NCBI GenBank assembly: GCA_902800965.1
Contig: CADCGK010000007.1
Span: 63,377 to 127,376, forward strand
Direction: 5' to 3'
DNA length: 64,000 bases
Source of the DNA: an uncultured Bacteroidia bacterium
Lineage (GTDB): Bacteria; Bacteroidota; Bacteroidia; Bacteroidales; F082
Shown here: positions 42,255-49,988 of the stretch, piece after piece
Numbering within the stretch: the stretch's first letter is position 1
Layout of the letters: the number at the start of each line of letters is the position of its first letter
Program-made: the position numbers and the translations under genes
Notes under the pieces: model-generated
Database searches by the model: none
Seen by the model: the letters and a program-made list of their open reading frames with translations, nothing else
Told to the model about the DNA's origin: nothing

Positions 42255-43646
42255 TTAATCTCTCTTAAAAATATCCCTTGTATAAACCTTTTCCTTCACG
42301 TCGTCCAAACAGCTGTCGTATCTGTTGGCGATGATGGCCTGGCTCTGAGCCTTGAACTTGGCCAAATCGTTGACCACCAAGCTGCCAAAGAAAGTAGTGC
42401 CATCTTCCAACGTGGGTTCGTAGATGATCACTTCTGCTCCTTTAGCCTTGATGCGTTTCATGATGCCCTGAATGGCACTCTGGCGGAAGTTGTCGCTGTT
42501 CGACTTCATCGTCAGACGGAAAACGCCGATAGTTGGAGGTGAGAGGTGAGAGGTGAAAGGTGAGAGTTTTGAATCGTATTGGTTGTTCTCCGAGTAATCA
42601 TAGTAGCCAGCCATCTTCAGCACCTGGTCGGCGATGAAGTCCTTGCGGGTGCGGTTGCTATCCACGATGGCACGGATCAAATCTTCTGGCACATCCTGGT
42701 AGTTGGCCAACAGCTGCTTGGTGTCTTTGGGCAAACAGTAGCCGCCATAGCCGAAGCTTGGATTGTTATAATGCATACCGATACGAGGATCAAGACCGAT
42801 ACCGTTGATGATGGCCATCGTATCGAGACCCTTCACCTCTGCGTAGGTATCCAACTCGTTGAAGTAGCTCACACGTAAAGCCAGATAGGTGTTGGCAAAG
42901 AGCTTCACCGCCTCGGCTTCCTTCATGCCCATGAATAGGACTGGCACCTCTTGCTTGATGGCACCTTCCTTTAACAACGCAGCGAACTGATGCGCCTTTT
43001 CGGTGAGCCAGTCAATGTCAGTCAACTGTTTGATGGCTTCATTCTCTTTTTGGAACTCGGCTCCTTCCATCATCTTCGGCACACCCACGATGATACGGCT
43101 GGGATAAAGGTTATCGTACAAAGCCTTGCTCTCACGCAAGAACTCTGGCGAGAAGAGCAAGTTGAACTTCTTCACCCCCTTGGCCGCATATTTCACGTAG
43201 AGGCTTCGTGTATAACCCACCGGGATGGTACTCTTGATGACCATTACCGCATCGGGGTTTACACGCAACACCAGGTCGATCACCTCTTCCACATGGCTCG
43301 TGTCAAAGAAATTTTTTTGCGGGTCATAGTTGGTCGGTGCCGCAATCACTACAAACTCGGCATCCTTATAGCCTTTCTCACCATCAAGTGTTGCCTTGAT
43401 ATCGAGATTCGAGGGTTTCAAGCCTTCGGTTCTGCCTGCTCTGATACAGGCAATGTCTTCGTCTTTCTCGGCATGAAATCCAGAAAGGTATGCCTCAATA
43501 TAGTCGTCTTGGATAGGAGATTTCCTATTATTGACCAAGTCAACACGCTCAGGGACAACATCCACTGCGGTGACTTGATTGTGTTGCGCCAACAAGGTGG
43601 CGATACTCAAACCGACATAGCCGGTGCCTGCTACGGAGATGTTCAC
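42255..43646 (-). CDS. ugd: UDP-glucose 6-dehydrogenase family protein, with in-frame repeat insertion
   Basis: 463 residues. NAD motif [53 protein letters not shown] and the catalytic-Cys segment [20 protein letters not shown], typical of the Bacteroidetes/Gram-positive type Ugd (usual length 390-440). Oxidises UDP-glucose to UDP-glucuronic acid. Residues about 360-370 ([11 protein letters not shown]) are encoded by a heptanucleotide repeat at 42535-42567, inserted just before the C-terminal domain strand [16 protein letters not shown]. Frame and motifs are intact. Confidence 0.92.
   Translation of the reverse strand: MNISVAGTGYVGLSIATLLAQHNQVTAVDVVPERVDLVNNRKSPIQDDYIEAYLSGFHAEKDEDIACIRAGRTEGLKPSNLDIKATLDGEKGYKDAEFVVIAAPTNYDPQKNFFDTSHVEEVIDLVLRVNPDAVMVIKSTIPVGYTRSLYVKYAAKGVKKFNLLFSPEFLRESKALYDNLYPSRIIVGVPKMMEGAEFQKENEAIKQLTDIDWLTEKAHQFAALLKEGAIKQEVPVLFMGMKEAEAVKLFANTYLALRVSYFNELDTYAEVKGLDTMAIINGIGLDPRIGMHYNNPSFGYGGYCLPKDTKQLLANYQDVPEDLIRAIVDSNRTRKDFIADQVLKMAGYYDYSENNQYDSKLSPFTSHLSPPTIGVFRLTMKSNSDNFRQSAIQGIMKRIKAKGAEVIIYEPTLEDGTTFFGSLVVNDLAKFKAQSQAIIANRYDSCLDDVKEKVYTRDIFKRD
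42535..42567. repeat. Heptanucleotide tandem repeat inside ugd
   Basis: Four units of GAGGTGA-type heptamer on the forward strand with one mismatch. Read in frame by the reverse-strand gene as [11 protein letters not shown]. The variant unit is the same as at 48733-48769 and 53351-53400. Confidence 0.88.
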
Positions 43647-43652
43647 GTATTT

Positions 43653-43690
43653 TAGGATTTAAAGATTTAAAAATTCAAAGATTTAAGATA
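43653..43690. repeat. Short AT-rich tandem repeat (8-bp, ATTTAAAG type)
   Basis: Diverged units of ATTTAAAG between ugd and the DUF3990 gene. It appears to separate the sugar genes from the accessory DUF3791-DUF3990 pair. Confidence 0.55.
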
Positions 43691-43697
43691 TAGTATC

Positions 43698-44183
43698 TCA
43701 AACTTCATAGCTCTCAACAAACCTTAGCGCTCTGATCACTCGATCAGTATGAAAAGAAAGCTGATCGTAGGTCTTGTAGGCTCGAAGCTGGCTTATGGCC
43801 GCCGGAGCATCAAGAACTCCGCTTTCATACAAGTTCACAGTGGTGAAGACGTTATCGTTGGCAACCGGTCCAAAAACCAGATCAAAATCGTGTTTCAGTG
43901 CGCCTTCTTTTCTACAACCGACCACAAAATCAAGCCATGACTCATCCACACCATGGAATTCTCGGATGTTCAATGAAGAATCAGATAATAGCGAGTCTTC
44001 AATTTCATACACCGAAACGACGGCTTTTGTCGCCTTGGCTCTTTCTTTCTTAATCTTGGCCCAATGTTCAGCCTGTTCGGCAAGAGTCGTGGTATAAAAA
44101 CCGCGTCCGAAATCAGTCCTCTCTCTACCAAACCGAAGAGAAGGATGACTAACCTCTACTATGGAGCCATGATATAACCTCAT
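43698..44183 (-). CDS. DUF3990 protein, ADP-ribosyltransferase-like
   Basis: 161 residues. The opening LYHGSIVEVSHPSLRFGRER and FGRGFYTTTLAEQAEHWAKI are the DUF3990 signature: a Y/LYHGS followed by GRGFYxTT, resembling the H-Y-[EDQ] NAD pocket of ADP-ribosyltransferases. Central VVSVYEIEDSLL and LDFVVGCRKEG fit. It overlaps the DUF3791 gene by 4 bp. The pair is widespread in gut bacteria and looks like a toxin-antitoxin-type accessory module, with this as the candidate ADP-ribosylating toxin. Activity unproven; catalytic residues should be checked by structure prediction. Confidence 0.85.
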   Translation of the reverse strand: MRLYHGSIVEVSHPSLRFGRERTDFGRGFYTTTLAEQAEHWAKIKKERAKATKAVVSVYEIEDSLLSDSSLNIREFHGVDESWLDFVVGCRKEGALKHDFDLVFGPVANDNVFTTVNLYESGVLDAPAAISQLRAYKTYDQLSFHTDRVIRALRFVESYEV

Positions 44184-44614
44184 TTTCTCTTTCTCCTTTG
44201 TATGAAGCGGTCTATCTCATCAATAACATAGCCTGTTCCTTGAGTATGCAACAAATCATAGTGATCTATCAAGAAATCATCTACTCCGTAGTCCTTGAAA
44301 ATCGCCAATGCCTGCAGACCTCCCATCCCTTTGCTAAGAGCATATTTCTCCAAAGTGTAAGTATAGAACTCGAACGCCGGTTTTGACACCTCTCGGGTAA
44401 TGCGCTTACGCAAACGCTCGAACTCATCGTACAAGGCTTCTGAACTTAAGTACCACCACTTGGCACCTTCATCATAAAGTTCCTTATACATGGGATTGGA
44501 ATAGATGTAAATCAAGGCTTCGTCCAAAGAGACTCGTCTTCTCTCTGAAACATACTCTGCCAGCCTTGAAATCTTTACTGGAACAATGTTCTCTTCATAA
44601 ACGCCCATACTCAA
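44180..44614 (-). CDS. DUF3791-domain protein, probable partner of DUF3990
   Basis: 144 residues. The C-terminal half has the DUF3791 pattern, ending with FKDYGVDDFLIDHYDLLHTQ and GTGYVIDEIDRFIQRR. The N-terminal half (residues 10-75) carries a helical domain with SLDEALIYIYSNPMYKELYD, seen in longer members of this family. Translational coupling to DUF3990 suggests that it controls or neutralises the partner. The ATG is at 44614. 44615-44798 upstream carries no recognised gene; its first 50 bp resemble 10780-10815. Confidence 0.82.
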   Translation of the reverse strand: MSMGVYEENIVPVKISRLAEYVSERRRVSLDEALIYIYSNPMYKELYDEGAKWWYLSSEALYDEFERLRKRITREVSKPAFEFYTYTLEKYALSKGMGGLQALAIFKDYGVDDFLIDHYDLLHTQGTGYVIDEIDRFIQRRKRK

Positions 44615-44798
44615 TCTCCCACAGCTTCGCCCCGTCAGTCACAGCGTGTGATGACAAAGGGCTATCATTTAACGAGTTACAAAATAGCAGGGAAAGCAAG
44701 TAACGCCTGCATTTTGGCACTCTTATTTTAATCTGCGAAAATAAGAATATTTGGGCAATAAAACAAAAATTATTTTGGAGTTTTTTCTTTGAAAATAT

Positions 44799-44955
44799 GC
44801 TGCCCAAGGGCAGTGGTAAAGTAAATTACCATAAATGCGGAGTAAATTTATGAGTAAATTTTTTATTTGGTCATAGATTTAAACATAATCAACAGATTTA
44901 CTCCCAATTTACTCTTTAATTTACTCCTAATTTACTCTCCCCGCCCCTGGGCGCC
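44799..44955. repeat. A repeat (MITE-like), copy 2
   Basis: Begins TGCTGCCCAAGGGCAG, contains inverted AGTAAATT/AATTTACT tracts, ends CGCCCCTGGGCGC. The outer GCCCAAGGGC and GCCC(C/T)TGGGC are inverted repeats, so the whole unit can fold into one long hairpin. It is the first of three full copies in a row. Confidence 0.88.
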
Positions 44956-44962
44956 TATCTTT

Positions 44963-45114
44963 GCTGCCCAAGGGCAGAAGTAAGTAAATTACCATAAATG
45001 CGGAGTAAATTTATGAGTAAATTTTAAATTTGGGTAAAGATTTAAACAAAAACAAATTTACTCCCAATTTACTCTTTAATTTACTCCTAATTTACTCTCC
45101 CCGCCCTTGGGCGC
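44963..45114. repeat. A repeat (MITE-like), copy 3
   Basis: Same structure as copy 2, nearly identical, separated by 7 bp. It ends exactly where the stop codon of the GxxExxY gene (45115) begins. Confidence 0.9.
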
Positions 45115-45588
45115 TTAAATGTCAACATAATCCCGGTAGTTAGATTCCTTTAGCAATATGAAATCATCTGTTTCTTCTTGATACCAATAACGTTCGGCAG
45201 CAAAACTCTTACCTCCAAAATTCATCAAGATTCCCCTATTTTGTTTAGTGATTCTCATATAATTAAATAACTGAGCTCGATGTTCAGAAGAAAAAATACT
45301 AACCGATTTCAACTCCACAATGATTCCATTAATCACAAAATCCGCTTTATATCTTTTCTTCATCTTTTTTCCTTTATAGAACATATCGAACCATACTTCT
45401 CGTTTATACCCTATCCCTCTTTCATCCAACTCCATTTGAAGAGCTTCTTGGTAGATCGGCTCCTCCATTCCACGACCCAAGGTGTTATAAACCTCCATAG
45501 CTGCTCCAACAATATCATACATGTCCATATATTGTTGCTTCGTCATTTTCACACACCCTTCCATAACCTTAAAATATAATTTACTCAC
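45115..45588 (-). CDS. GxxExxY family protein
   Basis: 157 residues. Signature GRGMEEPIYQEALQMELDER contains the GxxExxY motif; then KMKKRYKADFVINGIIVELK (Asp...Glu-x-Lys of a PD-(D/E)XK-nuclease-like core) and FNYMRITKQNRGILMNFGGK complete the family. An internal start at residue 15 (MTKQQYMDMYDIVG, 45546) is possible, as the first residues may come from a repeat. It lies inside a block of A repeats: copy 3 borders its stop codon, half-copy 4 its start. The family function is unknown; the nuclease-like fold suggests DNA processing. Confidence 0.9.
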   Translation of the reverse strand: MSKLYFKVMEGCVKMTKQQYMDMYDIVGAAMEVYNTLGRGMEEPIYQEALQMELDERGIGYKREVWFDMFYKGKKMKKRYKADFVINGIIVELKSVSIFSSEHRAQLFNYMRITKQNRGILMNFGGKSFAAERYWYQEETDDFILLKESNYRDYVDI

Positions 45589-45637
45589 AATTTACTCTTT
45601 AATTTACTCCCAATTTACTCTCCTCGCCCCTGGGCGC
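45578..45637. repeat. A repeat half-copy 4, overlapping the GxxExxY gene start
   Basis: The AATTTACTC-rich right half, ending TCGCCCCTGGGCGC. It overlaps the first codons of the longer GxxExxY frame, which argues for the internal start at 45546. Confidence 0.85.
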
Positions 45638-45652
45638 TTAAACTTAATATTT

Positions 45653-45830
45653 TGCTGCCCAAGGGCAGAAGTAAGTAAATTACCATAAATGCGGAGTAAA
45701 TTTATAAGTAAATTATGAATTTGGATAAAAATTTAAGCAAAAAATCAAATTTACTCCCAATTTACTCTTCAATTTACTCCCAATTTACTCTTCAATTTAC
45801 TCCCAATTTACTCTCCTCGCCCCTGGGCGC
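45653..45830. repeat. A repeat (MITE-like), copy 5
   Basis: Full copy, longer than the others because the AATTTACTC unit is repeated about twice more (slippage). Starts TGCTGCCCAAGGGCAG, ends CGCCCCTGGGCGC. Confidence 0.88.
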
Positions 45831-45845
45831 CTAAACTTAATATTT

Positions 45846-45996
45846 TGCTGCCCAAGGGCAGAAGTAAGTAAATTACCATAAATGCGGAGTAAATTTATGA
45901 GTAAATTTTTAATCTAGACATAGATTTAAACAAAAAAATTTACTCCCAATTTACTCTTTAATTTACTCCTAAATTTACTCTCCCCGCCCCTGGGCG
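45846..45996. repeat. A repeat (MITE-like), copy 6, overlapping the pnuC 3' end
   Basis: Full copy ending CGCCCCTGGGCG at 45996. Its final 22 bp encode the last residues of pnuC (AQGRGE) and its stop codon. The 386-bp stretch 45589-45974 contains only copies 4-6 and short linkers. Confidence 0.88.
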
Positions 45997-46562
45997 TACA
46001 TCATCTTACGCCACTTCATATAGCCAAAGACGGCAATGATTACGTATAGCCCGTATAAACCTGCCTTGAAGGGAATGTCCTTGTAAAAATAGAGTCCGCA
46101 GGTGACAATATCGACGATGATCCAAACGAACCACTGTTCCAGGTATTTTCTGGCCAAAGCCCAGATGCCCACGATGCTTAAGGCCGTGGTGAAGGCATCG
46201 AGCACAGGAACCGTGCTGTTGGTGAAACGCGACAACACAAAGTAGATAAGTGCCCAGACAACCGCCGCGACAAGCACCCAAAGCAACGCCATCTTCTTCG
46301 GTATATGACGGATCGGTAGCTCCTTGGCTTTCTGCTTGTGCCGCATCCAGGCGATGAAGCCATACACCGTCATGGCCAGATAATAGAACTCCATGCCGCA
46401 GTCGGCATACAGTCCCTTCTGATAATACAACACGATGCCCAACGACTGCATGAAAAATCCAACCACCCACATCCAAACACTGGCCTTGTATTCCAACAGA
46501 ATATACGCCAACCCCAACGCCGTCGTCGTTATATCCAACCAATGCTTCGCCAAAAATTCCAT
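45975..46562 (-). CDS. pnuC: Nicotinamide riboside transporter
   Basis: 195 residues with about seven membrane helices. Typical PnuC features: N-terminal WLDITTTALGLAYILLEYKA, centre GFIAWMRHKQ, and WFVWIIVDIVTCGLYFYKDI (substrate-site Trp/Asp/Tyr region). Facilitates uptake of nicotinamide riboside for NAD salvage, or of a related vitamin (PnuT-like for thiamin). Its C-terminus AQGRGE lies inside repeat copy 6, so the native tail seems to have been replaced or extended. It is separated from capD by a short heptamer tract (46594-46612). Confidence 0.9.
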   Translation of the reverse strand: MEFLAKHWLDITTTALGLAYILLEYKASVWMWVVGFFMQSLGIVLYYQKGLYADCGMEFYYLAMTVYGFIAWMRHKQKAKELPIRHIPKKMALLWVLVAAVVWALIYFVLSRFTNSTVPVLDAFTTALSIVGIWALARKYLEQWFVWIIVDIVTCGLYFYKDIPFKAGLYGLYVIIAVFGYMKWRKMMYAQGRGE

Positions 46563-46593
46563 CTTTCTACCAAGCTTTAACCCCTACGGGGTT

Positions 46594-46612
46594 TACCTCT
46601 CACCTCTCACCT
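46594..46612. repeat. Short heptanucleotide tract between capD end and pnuC start
   Basis: About 2.5 units of CTCTCAC type at the 3' end of the capD-like gene. The gene's stop codon at 46607 lies inside the tract. Confidence 0.7.
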
Positions 46613-48520
46613 TCTATCGTATTCCTCAAACCTGCTGTTCTTGCTAATGAACTCCGGCACGGTCTTCTTCATCAAGATGACCATCTCGGGGATCTCCACC
46701 TTGTGGGCAAGATCGACAAGTTCATTCAACACCTGCTTCATCTCATCGTACTTGTATTCGCGCACCTTGGCGATGCGGATGCGGTCGTGCGAGGTGGGCA
46801 GCGTGTTCTCCTTATTGGAGAGCACTTCTTCATATAGCTTTTCACCTGGACGTAAGCCTGTGTATTGGATCTCGATGTCCTCTCCCACCTTCAAGCCGGC
46901 AAGGGTGATCATGCGGCGTGCCAAGGTGTCGATCTTGATGGACTCGCCCATGTCGAACACAAAGATCTGGTTGCCAGAACTCATGGTGGCTGCCTCCATC
47001 ACCAAGCGACAAGCCTCGGGGATGGTCATGAAGAATCGAGTGATCTCAGGATGGGTCACCGTGACCGGTCCGCCATTGGCGATCTGCTCACGGAAACGCG
47101 GGATGACAGAGCCGTTGGAGCCCAACACATTGCCGAAGCGGGTGGTGACGAACTTGGTATTACCAACCACTTTGCCCTGCTCCACTGCCAGTCCCAGCGA
47201 CTGCACATAGATCTCCGCCAGACGCTTGGAGCAGCCCATGATGTTGGTCGGGTTCACCGCCTTGTCGGTAGAAATCATCACCATCTTCTCGACACCGTAT
47301 TCCAGACACTTGTCGGCGACATTGCAGGAGCCGAAGACGTTGACCAGCACGGCCTCGCAGGGGTTCTCCTCCATCAGCGGCACATGCTTGTAGGCAGCGG
47401 CATGGAACACCACTTGTGGATGCCACTTGCGGAAGGCGTAGTCGAGACGGTCGGGATGTCGCACATCACCGATGATAGGCACGAAATCGAGTCTCGGGAA
47501 ACGTTGCTCCAGCTCCAAACGGAGGTTATGCATGGGGGTCTCGGCATTGTCGAACAGCACCAGCTGCTTGATGCCGAAGGTGGCCAGCTGACGGCAGAGC
47601 TCCGATCCGATAGAGCCCGCAGCGCCCGTGACCATCACCACTTTATCCTTGAAATTGGCGATGATCTCATCCATCGAGATCTTGATCTCCTGACGGCCGA
47701 GCAGGTCTTCGATCTTCACCTCACGAACACGTTCACGCAACAGCTGGTTGCTTTCCAGATCATCAATAGTTGGGATGATCAACGTCTTGACATTGTTACG
47801 GTTGCAATATTCCACCAAGCCATTGTTCTCACTCATCACATCGGCCTCATTGGAGAACAGGATAGCGCGCGTCGAGACCTGGTCGAGAGCCTGCTCCACC
47901 TGCTTGTCGGTATGGCACACAAACACAGGCAAGTCGTTGATACGCAGGTTCTTGCTCTTGTCATCGCGAGTGATGAAACCCACCACCTTGTAATGCGGCG
48001 AGTTCTCCAAACGAGTGACGACAGCGGCCGACTTGTCGGAGGTGCTGAAGACCAACACCCTCTGGCGGTTACTGAGTTCCTTGAATTTCCTCTTATACAT
48101 GTCGTACACCCAGAACATCACAAGGCGCACGCATATCATCAAGAACAGGGAAAGCAAGAAGTCCAAAGCCAGCGCAACAACTACACTGGCGTTGAATATA
48201 CGAACAAACCCAACTACAACGCCAATAAGAATGACCTTGACCGACAAAGCCAAAATATAGTTGAGCAAATCACGTAAGGTAGTGTGACGCACCACCACAT
48301 TATAACTTTTGAACAACAGCATGCCGGCTATCGTACCGACAACACTGCTAATCAACCACCATAGTGAAAACATTCCCCTATAGTAGTCGGCTCCTGATTT
48401 TGCGAAAAAGACCAAGGTCATCACAGCAATCGCCGAAGCGATTACCGAAAGCAACAAGTCAATCGCAAAAATGACCTTCGCACTCAGGTATTGCTGAAAA
48501 TATTTGTTCAACCTGCTCAT
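46607..48520 (-). CDS. Membrane nucleotide-sugar 4,6-dehydratase (CapD/PglF/WbpM-like)
   Basis: 637 residues. About four membrane helices in residues 15-135, then a flexible Rossmann-like domain and an SDR domain from residue about 285: VVMVTGAAGSIGSELCRQLA, IGDVRHPDRLDYAF, AAYKHVPLMEENPCEAVLVN and KMVMISTDKAVNPTNIMGCS (catalytic Met-x3-Lys type). It dehydrates UDP-GlcNAc to UDP-4-keto-6-deoxy-GlcNAc. With the DegT aminotransferase and PglD-like acyltransferase it would form UDP-2,4-diamino-trideoxy-hexose. Full length. Start ATG at 48520. Confidence 0.93.
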   Translation of the reverse strand: MSRLNKYFQQYLSAKVIFAIDLLLSVIASAIAVMTLVFFAKSGADYYRGMFSLWWLISSVVGTIAGMLLFKSYNVVVRHTTLRDLLNYILALSVKVILIGVVVGFVRIFNASVVVALALDFLLSLFLMICVRLVMFWVYDMYKRKFKELSNRQRVLVFSTSDKSAAVVTRLENSPHYKVVGFITRDDKSKNLRINDLPVFVCHTDKQVEQALDQVSTRAILFSNEADVMSENNGLVEYCNRNNVKTLIIPTIDDLESNQLLRERVREVKIEDLLGRQEIKISMDEIIANFKDKVVMVTGAAGSIGSELCRQLATFGIKQLVLFDNAETPMHNLRLELEQRFPRLDFVPIIGDVRHPDRLDYAFRKWHPQVVFHAAAYKHVPLMEENPCEAVLVNVFGSCNVADKCLEYGVEKMVMISTDKAVNPTNIMGCSKRLAEIYVQSLGLAVEQGKVVGNTKFVTTRFGNVLGSNGSVIPRFREQIANGGPVTVTHPEITRFFMTIPEACRLVMEAATMSSGNQIFVFDMGESIKIDTLARRMITLAGLKVGEDIEIQYTGLRPGEKLYEEVLSNKENTLPTSHDRIRIAKVREYKYDEMKQVLNELVDLAHKVEIPEMVILMKKTVPEFISKNSRFEEYDRR

Positions 48521-48529
48521 CTATATCTC

Positions 48530-48602
48530 GTTTTATCTTTTATCTTTTATCTTTTATCTCTTATCTTTTATCTTTTATCTTTTATCTCTTATCTTTTATC
48601 TA
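48530..48602. repeat. Heptanucleotide repeat array, TTTTATC type
   Basis: About ten contiguous units (TTTTATC, some CTTATCT) between the capD start and the dehydrogenase stop; the stop codon TAG of the latter (48600-48602) lies within it. Different sequence from the GAGTGAG/GAGGTGA tracts, but the same 7-bp period. No other sequence is present in this gap. Confidence 0.88.
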
Positions 48603-49886
48603 CAATCTCCCATCCACGCACTCTCTCGGCAAAATCCCCTTCACATCATAAACCACGCCACCTTCTTTGACCAACGACTTCACGTCCATGTCGAGGAACT
48701 CCTTGTGGGCAACAGCCAAGATGACGGCGTCGTAGAGGTGAGAGGTTAGAGGTGAGAGGTTAGAGGTGATTTCTATGCCGTATTCGTGCTTCACATGAGA
48801 CGGATCGGCCCAGGGGTCATAGACCGTGATGTTGGGGGTATATTCCTCGATAGTGTGATAGATATCAACCACCTTGGTGTTGCGGATGTCGGGGCAGTTC
48901 TCCTTGAAGGTGACGCCCAGGATCAGGATCTTCGCGTCCTTCACCAGCACGCCTTTCTTGTTCATGCACTTGATGGTCTGGTTGGCCACGTAGGCGCCCA
49001 TGCCGTCGTTGAGGCGTCTCGCAGCACGCATGATACGCGGCAGCACGCCATACACCTGCGCCTTCTGAATCAGGTAATACGGATCGACCGAGATGCAGTG
49101 CCCGCCCACGAGTCCAGGACTCAGCTTGATGAAGTTCCACTTGCTCGAAGCAGCCTCGATGACGTCGTGCGTGTCGATGCCCATGGCGTTGAAGATCTTC
49201 GCCAGCTCGTTCATGAAAGCGATGTTCACGTCGCGCTGGCTGTTCTCGATGATCTTGGAGGCCTCGGCCACCTTGATACTCGGTGCCTTGTGCGTGCCGT
49301 TCACCAACACGCTGTTATAGATGGCATCCACATAGTCGGCGATCTCAGGCGTGGAGCCGGAAGTCACCTTCTTGATCTTCTCCACGGTATGCTGCTTGTC
49401 GCCCGGGTTGATACGCTCGGGGCTGTAGCCGGCATAGAAGTCCACGTTGAACTTCAGTCCGCTGACACGCTCCACCACAGGAAGGCATTCCTCTTCGGTG
49501 ACGCCGGGATACACGGTACTCTCATACACCACCACGTCACCTTTCGAGATGACCTTGCCGACGGTCTCGCTGGCACCCCAAAGGGGCTTCAGGTCAGGAC
49601 GGTTGTCGCTGTCAACGGGGGTGGGCACGGCGACCACATAGAAGTTGCATTTCTTGATTTCATCAAGGTTGGTAGTGCAACGGAATCCGTGGTTCTTGAT
49701 GGCATCTTGCAGGAGGTCGTCCGCCACTTCGAGGGTGGCATCGTGGCCTGTCATCAGGACATCCACACGGGATTGGTTCATGTCGAAGCCGATGGTTTCA
49801 TATTTCGTTGAGAACAGCCTGGCCAGCGGAAGTCCCACATAGCCAAGGCCTATCACACAGATTTTTGTCTCATTAAGTGTATTCAT
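48600..49886 (-). CDS. UDP-N-acetylhexosamine dehydrogenase (WbpA/VipA/TviB-type), with in-frame repeat insertion
   Basis: 428 residues from ATG 49886 (the frame extends upstream to a TTG at 49895). NAD motif ICVIGLGYVGLPLARLFSTK, VYESTVYPGVTEEECLPVVE, LSPGLVGGHCISVDPYYLIQ (catalytic Cys in HC-x-SVDP) and LGVTFKENCPDIRNTKV place it with UDP-HexNAc 6-dehydrogenases, which make UDP-GlcNAcA or UDP-ManNAcA. Residues about 372-384 ([13 protein letters not shown]) include a heptanucleotide-repeat insertion (48733-48769) before the strand DAVILAVAHKEF. First gene of the polysaccharide locus, reading from the promoter at 49920-49949. Confidence 0.92.
   Translation of the reverse strand: MNTLNETKICVIGLGYVGLPLARLFSTKYETIGFDMNQSRVDVLMTGHDATLEVADDLLQDAIKNHGFRCTTNLDEIKKCNFYVVAVPTPVDSDNRPDLKPLWGASETVGKVISKGDVVVYESTVYPGVTEEECLPVVERVSGLKFNVDFYAGYSPERINPGDKQHTVEKIKKVTSGSTPEIADYVDAIYNSVLVNGTHKAPSIKVAEASKIIENSQRDVNIAFMNELAKIFNAMGIDTHDVIEAASSKWNFIKLSPGLVGGHCISVDPYYLIQKAQVYGVLPRIMRAARRLNDGMGAYVANQTIKCMNKKGVLVKDAKILILGVTFKENCPDIRNTKVVDIYHTIEEYTPNITVYDPWADPSHVKHEYGIEITSNLSPLTSHLYDAVILAVAHKEFLDMDVKSLVKEGGVVYDVKGILPRECVDGRL
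48733..48769. repeat. Heptanucleotide tandem repeat inside the UDP-HexNAc dehydrogenase gene
   Basis: About five units of GAGGTGA/GAGGTTA on the forward strand. Translated in frame as [10 protein letters not shown] in the reverse-strand gene. Confidence 0.88.
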
Positions 49887-49919
49887 AGGATACAATAACT
49901 TCTAAACTGGGTTAACTTG

Positions 49920-49949
49920 CAAAGTTAGGTTTTTTTTTAATATCTCAAA
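49920..49949 (-). promoter_or_regulatory. Promoter of the polysaccharide locus
   Basis: Reverse-strand -7 box TAACTTTG (49920-49927) and -33 TTTG (49946-49949) with 18-bp spacing, close to the Bacteroidetes consensus. It lies 34 bp before ATG 49886. No invertible-promoter inverted repeats and no upxY-type antiterminator gene were seen. Confidence 0.65.
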
Positions 49950-49974
49950 AAAATATTTTAATGACAAAATTTCC

Positions 49975-49982
49975 TAATTTTG
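49975..49982 (+). promoter_or_regulatory. Putative -7 box for recR
   Basis: TAATTTTG fits TAnnTTTG and ends 6 bp before ATG 49989; transcription would start at or next to the start codon, giving a very short or no leader. No convincing -33 element. Confidence 0.4.
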
Positions 49983-49988
49983 CAAGCC

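Noticed and set aside
44595..44807. 70-codon reverse frame ahead of the DUF3791 gene
   Set aside because: It overlaps the DUF3791 start and reaches into repeat copy 2; low-complexity start and no recognised family.
46865..48277. 470-codon forward frame antisense to the capD-like gene
   Set aside because: The reverse-strand gene has all SDR motifs; the forward frame is a shadow without recognisable domain.
48786..49811. 341-codon forward frame antisense to the UDP-HexNAc dehydrogenase
   Set aside because: Shadow of a well-supported gene.
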